Part shown: positions 54,982 to 64,000 of the stretch, piece by piece | Layout: every line of letters starts with the position of its first letter | How positions within the stretch are numbered: position 1 is the stretch's first letter | Assembly: GCF_020497125.1 (NCBI RefSeq) | Contig: NC_059084.1 | Span: forward strand, 34,034,830 to 34,098,829 | DNA: 64,000 nt | From: Mauremys mutica | Taxonomy: Eukaryota; Chordata; Testudines; Geoemydidae | Direction of reading: 5' to 3' | Program-made: the position numbers and the translations under genes | Notes under the pieces: model-generated | What the model saw: only the letters and a program-made list of their open reading frames with translations | Told to the model about the DNA's origin: nothing | Databases searched by the model: none

Positions 54982-57560
54982 TACCTGGTTAACCTCCCTG
55001 CAGCCAGGCCCTTCTCTCTGTGAACACAAAGGGAGACTGCTGAGCTCCTGGTTCCCAGCCTTTTCATACAAGCCAACTGTGGCCAGATTGGGGTGTGGCC
55101 CAACTGCAGCCACTTACCCAATCAGACCCAGCTTTTAGAGCTGCAGCCCTCTCCAGGGCTGCTTTTAACCTCTTTCAGGGCTGATTTCAAGCCCTTCAGG
55201 GCAGGAATGGGTGACCACCCCACTACAGCTTTCAAGCCAGTTGCAAACCATATTAGTTAAGGGTTAATTGGAAAGCAGGTTTTCAGAAGCAAGGCCATAT
55301 CTAGCTGGCCATTTCTGCTAATCAGAATGGGAGGAGGGGACAGACAAGCAGACAAGTGAGACTGAAAAACCTTGGTGGTTGGAAAGCCTTGAATCTAGAT
55401 GCCTCTGGTATTAAAAAAAATTGAAAGTTAGAAAAATAATGATACGGTAGGGCTTATCATGACCTATGTGTTTTGTAGAAGTTAGCTATAAAAAGTTTAG
55501 ATAATAGTGTGTACTTTGGAGCAGTCCTTTGAAGCCCATCTTGAGAGACTTTCCTGAAACCTTTTCTCCCCAGTGGGTGAGCACTGGCCACTACAAACCT
55601 GCTGTTAACTGCTCAATACCATTCCAGATGTTCTAAACCTATTGCTTATGTTTTTGTGTGTGTGTAAATCTAATGAACTGCAGTGTTAGACAAGAACATT
55701 CTTATTTGCATTTAATCCTTGATAGGCAGAATTGCTCTGTTCCTGTTGATTTATTCCTGACACTGCCTGGAGTGAAATAGTTAAGCTACCAGTGTTGGGG
55801 ATTCTGAAAACCCTGGGTAACAAAGGCTCCTGGGGACAAAAACATAGCTGTGCTAGTGGCCAGTACCTGACCCCCTTGTATAATTTAACTAACAGGATTT
55901 CACCCAGTGTGACTGTACTGAGTTGCACACATATTTATATTTACATGACTGGGTTTTATTATCAAAGCAAGAATTCTATTCTTATAACACCACAACTGTT
56001 ACTCTTCAACATTTGCACAACTCTCAACTATTTACTTCCCTCCAAACTCTCTAATATTAATTTCTGCAACAGCTACTTTTATCTCTTCACGCTCTTTCTT
56101 TAAATCACTCACTTCTGCATTCATTTCTTTAAAGTGGTGCATTTTGCCTGTAAGGACTTAGCCACTAAATACAGTCCCTGCAACACAGCTACCTTAGTTT
56201 GTGCTTTCTTTACCATGGGATTGTTGGAAAAGGCAGTATTAATATTATTTCCATGGTTGCCCATGGGGTCTTTTGCTTTAAAATTTCAGTGGAATACAGC
56301 GGACCTCTGTCAGGCTTTGCCAAAAATACTTTTCACATAAGTATCCAAAATAACCTCCCTGAAAACTTCAGAAAAACAAGTGCGAGGGGGTGGTGGTGGT
56401 GGAAAGCAACCAGTTAACTCTGTGAAGTCATTTTAAAGTATGGGCTAACAGCAGCAAATTTAGCAAACTGAAAAGAAGGACGAGAGAAAAATAATGAAAA
56501 AAAGGATATTATTAGCTCCGAGCAAAGAGTAGGGCTCCCCAGGTTAAAATAATTGGGAACCATTAACCTGGCTACTGTTATCCTGGCTCTGGGGAAAATT
56601 GAGTGTTTGTTACCTGCACTTGCAAACCTGAATTTGTTCTCCCAGTGTTGCTTTTGTTTGCATGCCAAATGAATTTCAGGAGTGCCATTGCCTGCTGCAG
56701 TTGACTGTTTTCTGGGCAACCCCATATATTAATCCATTAATTCTAGATGTTAACCCCACTCACTCGCAGGTTTTCACTTTGAAATTCCTTTGTATTCCCT
56801 TCCCTAGGATTTGAGTTGCAGTTCCTGGTTCTTAAGGTGGTCTATTAATTTTGCTACCATACATGATTCCTCGCTGTTCCCATTCAGGGAAGGCATGGGG
56901 CAAGGGACTATGACTATCTGGGATCTGTCCCCTCAGGATAATAACATGGATTGGCTCCCCCCTCTGATGTTATTTACCTCCACACATCCACCTGCTCCAA
57001 AAACTGAGGTTTGAGACCCCCAAGACCATTACTTCCATGCTTACATTGATAGAGCTAATCCTATAAATCTGCTACACTCCCCGGCCGTTCATGCCTCTCC
57101 TGACAAATTGCCTCACAGGACTCCTCTGTCCATACAGCATCGTGTCTCATTAGATTCACTACCTCTACTGCTAGTATGGATTTTTTCCATTAAAATCTAT
57201 TGTTGGTCCACTCCAAAGCCTTAATATGTTGGAGGAGATCAGCTTCCCTTTTTACCCAGTACACCATGCTGGAGCACAGACCTTGTAATACCATTCCTCT
57301 TTTCCAATATTCCTTTCTCTTGGGATCCCCAATAACCCCCCATCTCCTTTTCAATCTCATCTCAGGTTGACCCCCCCCCTTACCTGGTATGGGCCCTGAT
57401 TCCTCTGTATCAATTTATTTTAAAAGGCTGTTACCTTAGGTTACCAGAGCCCACTGTATCACCATCAAGCAGCTTTGTGGACTATTATTGAGGGCGACTT
57501 ATCTGGCTGTTACTCACCTGCCGAGCACGATGCATCTGAGTCATGGCAACGTGATATTGG
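54982..57560. other. unclassified sequence, possibly retroviral leader and gag debris
   Basis: I see no supportable gene. On the minus strand a splice-donor-like GGCAGGTGAGTAAC lies at about 57510-57523 and short frames with no assignable domain follow between 56000 and 57400. The segment is interrupted by ordinary AT-rich sequence. Treat it as unknown. Confidence 0.35.
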
Positions 57561-57599
57561 GGCTTGACCTTTGCCTTCCCTTGGTTCTTGTCACACAGA

Positions 57600-58131
57600 C
57601 AGAAAGCAGAAGACCAGAAATGCAGGTAATGTGATGTTTATTGGGGTTAATCAAGCAAACTTATCCATAGCTCTCCATACCAGTAGCGCCTTGTCCCTTC
57701 TCTTTCTCAGAAGACATAATTATACCTTTAACTGCATGCCCTTGGCAGCACCCCTTACAATTATTAGTCATAGTTCCATTTTAGCAGGTCTTGAGTCTTG
57801 GGGCTTCGATTCCACCTCTTTGTACCCCATGGGAGGGAGAGGAATGGAGGTTGTGTACTGGCCAGGCTTTTCTTTAGCTTTTAGTGTTTCTTATGTCACT
57901 CTCCCATCCCCCCTTGTCCCTCCTAACTGGTTGCTTGACCTTGGCTAGAGGGAGGAGTCAGGCAATCTTCAAGTGTATGCTTGTATATTACACTCCCCAC
58001 CATACCCAGCAACATTTCAACTCTCTTCCTTATCTTTTCTCACTGTGCTATAAACCCTGTCTGGTTGTGAGCAGATCCAATACACCGTGTCTTTGTTCTC
58101 ACATGTTAGTAAGACTATAAAAGTATCACAA
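57600..58131 (-). mobile_element. possible retroviral LTR
   Basis: On the minus strand the segment starts TGTGATACTTTTATAGTC, has a TATA-like TTATAG near its start, and carries CCAATAAACATCAC (AATAAA at about 57636) near its other end, upstream of the splice-donor-like site. No primer-binding site or second LTR was found, so this is only a suggestion. Confidence 0.3.
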
Positions 58132-58502
58132 GTCAAACGAGCAAAAAAAAGCCCAAAATTCTATCTAAGGCAAATATACAGGCCTGAATACTATGTTATC
58201 ATCACTAGCATGGACCTCCCACATAACTTTTATCCCAGAGCTTAGGGTAGTTAACTAGGATGTGGCAGACCCCCACTTCAAGTGTATGATGAAGAAAAAT
58301 ATTTGAACAAATCCCATACGTGTGCCTTGACCACTGGAATATGGGATCTCTCTCTCAATTTCTCCTGTTGAAGACCCTTTGTGAATCTAACTCCAGCACC
58401 CATTGGTTACCATGTAGTTATGCTATTTTACACATGCATGCTGGGGATCTGGCCAATTTTACTTCACTGGATCTACACTGATTAAATTAGTGGAAGATTG
58501 GC

Positions 58503-59570
58503 TCAAAATGTCTGTCCAGATACCTTTAGCTGAGAATGTCTCAAACACCAGTTTACCCAGAAATCTGTGGTCTCTGATTTTTGTTTTTTTAAAGATAAGA
58601 ACATCAACACTGGTTGAGAAACCTGAATTTTCCCTAATAGATTCCTTAGAGCTGTTTTCACCTCCTTGTTTTTCAGGCTGTAGATGATGGGGTTTAACAT
58701 GGGGGTCAAAATGCTGTACTGGACAGAGAACATTTCATCCAGAAGCACAGAGGAGACTGAGCTGGGCTTTGTGTACTGGAAAAAAGCTGTCAGATACAAC
58801 AAACCAACCACAATCAAGTGGGAGCTGCAGGTGGAGAAGGCTTTTCCGCCTGCCCTCCGCAGAGCGTATCCTCAAGATGGTGGAGATGACGTGAACGTAG
58901 GAGATGAGGGTGAAGAGGAAGGAGCTTGATCCTAGTATCACAACAGAAGTAAGAAGCACCATTTGATTGGTGATAAATGTCAGTACAGGAGAGTTGTAAC
59001 AGAGGAGGGAGCTCACAGGCAAAAATGGCTGATTTGATTGGGTCCACAGAAGTGCAACTCGAGGGCAAAAACTGTGTTAATTTAAGGCATAAAAGAAGCC
59101 CGTGATCCATGCACCACTCACGAGCTGAACCCAGATCTCTTTGTTGATTGCATCCACGTAATGCAATGGGTCACAGATGGCAGCATAGCGGTCATAAGCC
59201 ATGGCTGAGAGAATGAAAACTTCTGTACCAGCATAAGAGAACAAAGAAGAACATCTGGGCAATGCAGCCATTGACTGAAATTGTTTTGTGGTCTGCAAGA
59301 AAGTTCATCAGCAATATTAGGCACCGTGAAGACTGAGGAATAGCCAGATATCATACAAAGGAATAAGTGGAAGAGGTAAAGAAATACATGGGGGTGTGAA
59401 AGGTGGAAAATCAGCTCTTATCACCAGTCATGATCACTATGTTACCCAACCAGGGTGATTAGGTAAATTAACTAAAAACACCCAGGAAGAGGAAAATCTG
59501 TATCTGTGGGTTCACTGGAAAGTCCGAGGAGAATAAAATCTCGGATCACTTGACGGTTTTGATTTTCCAT
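58503..59570 (-). pseudogene. odorant receptor pseudogene, paralogue of the 27-kb receptor
   Basis: It aligns with 27064-27996 throughout and keeps the ATG (59568-59570), TAICNPLHY-region equivalents (MAYDRYAAICDPLHY at about 59160-59210), EL2, TM5, IRSAEGRRK and [13 protein letters not shown]. At least ten indels break the frame, most of them single-base insertions, clustered between 59220 and 59570 (N-terminus to TM3) with one at about 58848 before TM6. The stop codon is lost, so the last frame runs on to 58503. The splice acceptor before the ATG is still present. Confidence 0.93.
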
Positions 59571-59747
59571 TGACATATATTCCAGGAAAACTGTGACCTG
59601 GGAAATGAGGGGAATAAAAACCCAAATGAAATTGAGCATTTATAACCAAGGTAAATTGAAACAGCATGTGGAGATAATCTGATCAGCAGCATGAAAGTAA
59701 AAATAATCCTATTCCAGCCCTGAGTAAAATATGTGTTTTACAATCAT

Positions 59748-59754
<7 letters not shown>

Positions 59755-59778
<24 letters not shown>
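59755..59778. repeat. (GA)n microsatellite
   Basis: There are twelve GA units upstream of the receptor pseudogene. The homologous site by the 27-kb receptor (about 28195) lacks the expansion. Confidence 0.85.
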
Positions 59779-59779
59779 T

Positions 59780-60860
59780 GAGAGGGGCGGAATGAAATGT
59801 GATATTTTTTAAATAGAACCAAAATGGGCTGGATATATGAAAGGACTTAAGCATCTAAGCTGCCACCTTTAGATGCTTAAAACCCAGAATCAGGCCCCAA
59901 CTGGTAGTTACCACAAATACCCTGCTCAGGCTGGGACTACTGGGACAATAAAAGGCTGATGTGGGGCTCCTCAATCTCATGCTCTTCAAGCTGTTTCCAC
60001 TCTGGCTAAATGAATTAGAGAGGAAGTGGGCAAAAAATTGGGACCATGCTGGATACTGCGTTTCTCCACATCCATGTGAAGTGCTCTAGCCATGAGGGGG
60101 GGAAAAAGGCTATAGAGTCATTAAATTTTCTTCCTTCAGCTCACTATCTCTATGTTGTCCACTTCCCTCTGGCCTAATATCGCTTTATATCTGCCCCAGT
60201 GAAAACGTCCAATGCAGCCACAGCAAAATTTGCACCAGCAAGGGATCTGGCTCATAGACCACCAAAAGAACTAATGTATGATTTACAAATCTACTGGGGA
60301 ACTGGTCAATTACCACTTTGGTCTATTATTTATGTCTACTGTTTTTCAACTATTTTGCTGAAAATGGCAATTTAATATCTTTAGTATACTTATTGGATAT
60401 CATCCCTATTCAAAATCACTAATATTTTTTGAAGAAGAAGAAAAGAAATGAATTGTGGCCCAGCAAAACATTTCTCTAGTCCACAGTGACCATAATTTTG
60501 AAAAGAAGAGCAAGATAGAAAAATTAAGGGAGGCATTTTTTTCCCCCTAAATTACTTAAGCTCTTTTGAAAAATGACGTTGATTCATTGTTTCTGACCAC
60601 AACTGACATGTCAGGCTGTACTTACAGAAGAAAATCTTTTTCTGCCCTCATGTAAGTGAGTAGCCTATCTGACCATCAGTTTTTAATGAGAAATTGGAAT
60701 GAAGCCAATATCCCTCTGCAATGTCCCAATCTTTGACCCCATAAGACTCCTAGAGAGAAACTAAACCATTACTCCAATTATCAAGCTTTTAAGTAAGAGC
60801 AATACCTAAGAAAAGAAAATAGACCGTGTAATCAAATGTTATTGTTTAACACAGACAGAC
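59780..60860. other. receptor upstream flank, paralogous to 28200-28600 and 35900-36700
   Basis: Segments match the flank of the 27-kb receptor on both sides of the LINE nest, including the tRNA-like SINE relic at about 60040-60115 and the CTGCCCTCATGTAAGTGAG block at about 60638. No coding region is present. Confidence 0.5.
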
Positions 60861-60869
60861 TCTATGCAG

Positions 60870-61950
60870 AGGGAAATTTCACAGTGGGGAGAGGTAAATG
60901 AGCTGGGTTGTCTCAAGGAATCAGTACTGCTCAACCAGTGCTGTTTACCATACTTCATAAATGGATCTGGGAAAATGGGTAAATAGCAACTGTTTTGTAC
61001 ATGATACAAAATTACTCAAGATAATTAAATCGCAAAGGAGATTACAAAGAGTTACCAAGTCCATCTAAAGAAACTGAAATGAACTGGGCAAGAAAAAGGC
61101 GGATGAAAATTAAATGTTCATAAAGTGAAAATAAATCGACATTGGGAAAAACGGAAGTCCCAATTATACGATGCGCTAGACAAGAGGTGATGTTTTAAGC
61201 ATTAGCTGTTAGGATCGCGTGGAGGAAGTGATGATGCGAGTGGGTGGTGATGGAGCGGGAAAGAGTGTTGGAGTCATTGTGGATCTAATTGTCTTCTACA
61301 TAAAACACGAGGCACTCGAGTATCCGTGCTCATATGCAGCAGCAGTTGCATGTAAACGAAGCACATATGCACCTATAATACATATCATGTCTCTGAATAT
61401 TAGGAATGCCATTAAGAACAGAGAGAGAGAATAAGACAGAAAATATAAATGCCCGTTAAATGAATCCACGGTATGTCCTAACATCTTCATGCAGTTCTGG
61501 TCCGGACCCATCATCAAAAAAAATTATGTTAGAATTGGAAAAAGTACAGTAGAAGGGCAACAACAATGATTAACGGTATGAGAACAGCTGCAGTATGAGG
61601 CGAGATTTAAAAGATTTGGGACTGTTTGGCCTCTGTTTCCCAGAAACTGGGGATGAGCGACAGGGGATGGATCACTTGATGATTACTTGTTCTGTTTTCA
61701 TTCCTTCTGGGGCAACCTGCCACAGGCCACTGTCGTGAAGACAGGATAACTGGGTTAATGGACCCTTGGGTCTGACCAGTAGGGCCATTCTTATGTTTCT
61801 TATGAAAAGAGATGATGAAGGGGAATGTGATAGAGGGCCTATACAATCATGAATGGTGTGGAGAAAGTGCATAAGGAATGTATTATTTAATCCCTGCACA
61901 TAAACATAAACAAACACGAATCAACCTGAAGAGAATTAATAGGCATCAGC
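60870..61950 (+). mobile_element. badly degraded CR1 LINE
   Basis: Plus-strand text follows the CR1 reverse-transcriptase C-terminal half and 3' UTR, for example GTTGGAGTCATTGTGGAT (61268), CATCATCAAAAAAAATTATG and TGTTTGGCCTCTGTTTCC. The terminus TCTTATGTTTCTTATG is near 61805, followed by a further CR1 piece. Single-base insertions occur every 10-20 bases compared with the other CR1 copies, so no frame longer than about 70 codons survives. Confidence 0.75.
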
Positions 61951-61957
61951 TTTTTCA

Positions 61958-62715
61958 CATAGAATATTTGGGTTGGAAAGAGACCTCAGGAGGTCATCAA
62001 GTCCAATCCCCTGCTCAAAGCAGGGCCAACACCCACTAAATCATTCCATCCAAGACTTTGTCAAGCTGGGCCTTAAAAACCTCTAAGGATGGAGATTCCA
62101 CCACCTCCCTAGGTAACCCATTCCAGTGCTTCACCACTCTCTGAGTGAAATAGTGTTTCCTAATATCCAACCTAGACCTCCCCCATTGCAACTTGAGACC
62201 ACTGCTCTTTGTTCTGTCATCTGACATCACTGAGACCAGCCAAGCTCCATCCTCTTTGGAATCCCCCTTCAGGTAGTTGAAGGCTGCTATAAAATCCCCC
62301 CTCACTCTTCTCTTCTGCAGACTAAATAACCCCAGTTCCCTCAGCATCTCTTCATAAGTCATGTGCCCCAGACCCCTAATCATTTTCATTGCCCTCTGCT
62401 GGACTCTCTCCAATTTGTCTACATCCCTTCTGTAGTGGGGGGGACCAAAACTGTACACAATACTCCAGGTGTGGCCTCACCAGTGCCGAATAGAGGGGAA
62501 TGATCACTTTCCTCGATCTGCTGGCAATGCTCCTACAAATACAGCCCAATATGTCATTAGCCTTCTTGGCAACAAGGGCACACTGCTGACTCATATCCAG
62601 CTTCTTGTCCACTGTAATCCCCAGGTCCTTTTCTGCAGAACTGCTGCTTAGCCAGTCGGTCTCCAACCTGTGCATGGGATTCTTCTGTCCTAAGTGCAGG
62701 ACTCTGCAGGACTCA
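61958..62715 (-). mobile_element. 5'-truncated CR1 LINE
   Basis: The 3' end is at the left (reverse complement of the TTCTATGATTC-type terminus, degraded to TAGAATATTTGGG). Minus frames 62376-62675 and 62036-62458 together cover the C-terminal half, including KDLGITVDKKLDMS, RPHLEYCVQFWSP, MLRELGLFSLQKRRVRGDFI and [19 protein letters not shown], with a shift between them. It is closely related to 252-1390 and 9799-10957 but is a separate insertion. Confidence 0.88.
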
Positions 62716-62880
62716 CTTGATAAATTGCTCTGTTCTCTTCACGCCTTCTGAAACATCTGACACTGGCCAATATTGGAAGGCAGGATAGTGGGCTAGATGG
62801 ACCATTTATTGGACCTGGTATGGCCATTCTTAATATAGTTAAGAGGCTTCTCCAGAGGATGTCATACCCCTAACCTCTGC
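62716..62880 (+). mobile_element. short CR1 3' end
   Basis: ACTGGCCAATATTGGAAGGC, GGCTAGATGGACCATTTATT and GGTATGGCCATTCTTAATAT match the end of the CR1 3' UTR found at 34270-34380. Only about 130 bases are recognisable. Confidence 0.65.
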
Positions 62881-62944
62881 ATGCCCATAAAACACAGACT
62901 CAAAGAAAAAAAACACCAGGTAACACTAACCAAATGATCTCAAT

Positions 62945-63790
62945 TTGTGATAGACTTTAGACTTCAAGGTCAGAAGGGACAATTATGATCATCTAGTCTG
63001 ACCTCCTGCACAACGCAGACCACAGAATCTCACCCACCCACTCCTGGAATAAACCCCTAACCTATGGCGGAGCTAGTTAAGTCCTCAAATTCATAGTTCT
63101 AAGACTTCAAGGTGCAGAGAATCCTCCAGCAAGTGACCCGTGCCCCATGCTGCAGAGGAAGGCGAAAACCCCCTAGTGCCTCTGCCAATCTGCCCTGGAG
63201 GAAAATTCCTTCCCAACTCAAAATATGGCAATCAGCTAAACCCTGAGCATGTGGGCCAAGACTCACCAGCCAGACACCAGGAAAGAATTCTGTGTAGTAA
63301 CATCAGATCCCAACCCATCTAACAGCCCATCACACGCTATTGGCCAAATTTACCGCTAATAAGTCAAAGAATCAATTAATTGTCAAAATTAGGCTATCCC
63401 ATCATACTATATCCCCCCATAAACTTTTCAAGCTTAGTCTTGAAGCCAGATATGACTTTTTTGGCACGCCCCCGACGACTCCCCCTTGGAAGGCTGTTCC
63501 AGAACCTCACTGCTCTGATAGTTAGAGAACTTTTGTCTAATTTCAAGTCTAAACTTCCTGATGACCATCTAGTTCTTATGTCCATATTAATAACGGATCT
63601 TAAATAATTCCTCTCCCTCCCTGTATCTTATCCCTCTGATATATTTATAGAGAGCTAAATAAGCCATGCTCTTGAAATCTCCTTTCATAAGACAGGTTTT
63701 TCGCATTCCTCGTATCATCCTAGTAGCCCTTCTCTGTACCTGTTCCAGTTTAAATTCAATCCTTCTTAAACATGGGAGACCAGAATTGTC
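62945..63790 (-). mobile_element. 5'-truncated CR1 LINE, nested-CR1 subfamily
   Basis: It matches the CR1 at 30350-31160: 3' UTR from about 62958 (AAGGTCAGAAGGGACAATTA) and a minus frame (63394-63585) with LTIRAVRFWNSLPRG and VISGFKTKLEKFMGG. The reverse-transcriptase part upstream is shifted, and truncation occurs at about 63790. Confidence 0.85.
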
Positions 63791-63812
63791 CTCAGTGGTA
63801 TCTCAGAAAGAC

Positions 63813-63840
63813 AGAGAGCGAGAGAGAGAGAGAGAGAGAG
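63813..63840. repeat. (GA)n microsatellite
   Basis: About 14 GA units follow ACAGAGAGCG. Sequence after this (63841-64000) shows no recognised feature. Confidence 0.85.
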
Positions 63841-64000
63841 TAGTGATTGAAGTAATAGCCGAGTACTCAAAACTACAGCCCTTTGGTGGCAACTCACACT
63901 GTGTGAAAAAACAGTGTTTGTTGTAGCTGTCTTGGTCCTAGGAGATTCAAGACTCAAGGTGAGTGATAACAACTTTTGTGGGTGAAAGGGAAGAACTTCG

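Noticed and set aside
53879..55138. 419-codon plus-strand open frame and overlapping 299- and 259-codon minus frames
   Set aside because: They lie in a GC-rich inverted repeat inside a hAT element with clear target duplication. They are open on both strands at once and run past the element end, with no domain or start context.
63784..63841. GA tracts as CRISPR-like or regulatory arrays
   Set aside because: These are plain dinucleotide microsatellites. There are no spaced direct repeats anywhere in the window.

Overview
The window reads as vertebrate nuclear DNA, most likely from a cryptodiran turtle. There are no bacterial-style operons. Genes are single coding exons of odorant receptors, far apart and surrounded by interspersed repeats. 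The repeats are CR1 LINEs with two different 3' terminal motifs, a tRNA-derived SINE ending in a CR1-like tail (the type described from cryptodiran turtles), MIR-like CORE-SINEs, a Penelope-like element with a GIY-YIG endonuclease, hAT elements with 8-bp target duplications, and RTE, R2/R4-type and Ty3/gypsy remnants. The turtle call is an inference from the repeat mix; a crocodilian is the main alternative.

From 1 to about 24.1 kb the window is a tandem array of one ancestral ~6-9 kb unit. Copy A (1-8905) holds an odorant receptor killed by one nonsense codon. Copy B (about 9480-17535) holds its intact paralogue. Copy C (about 17790-23207) holds a frameshifted, older paralogue and is split by a 2.5-kb CR1. 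Copy D (about 23716-24100) is only the first few hundred bases of a further unit. Insertions shared by, or private to, the copies order the events: a CR1 nested in A and B but absent from D, a Penelope pair only in A, a SINE only in B, and a CR1 only in C.

From 24.1 to 36.8 kb there is a hAT-like fragment, decayed CR1 pieces and a second intact receptor of a different subfamily (27064-27996). Next comes a three-layer nest of LINEs: an R2/R4-type element split by a plus-strand CR1, which is itself split by a minus-strand CR1. From 36.8 to 50.5 kb there is an RTE piece, an odorant-receptor remnant on the opposite strand, a Ty3/gypsy pol pseudogene whose primer-binding site is fused straight to reverse transcriptase, several tRNA-derived SINEs, a 0.86-kb hAT element, a second R2/R4-type copy, an RTE tail and a TIR element containing a tRNA-Val pseudogene.

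From 50.5 to 58.2 kb the sequence holds an env-like broken reading frame, a 1.1-kb hAT foldback element and decayed, probably retroviral, sequence. From 58.2 to 64 kb it holds a wrecked paralogue of the 27-kb receptor and CR1 debris. Part of this stretch carries an excess of single-base insertions, which may be a consensus-quality problem.

Only two genes look functional (12401-13351 and 27064-27996), both odorant receptors on the minus strand. I see no evidence of a new multi-gene system. The value of the window is the datable history of receptor duplication, loss and transposon insertion.
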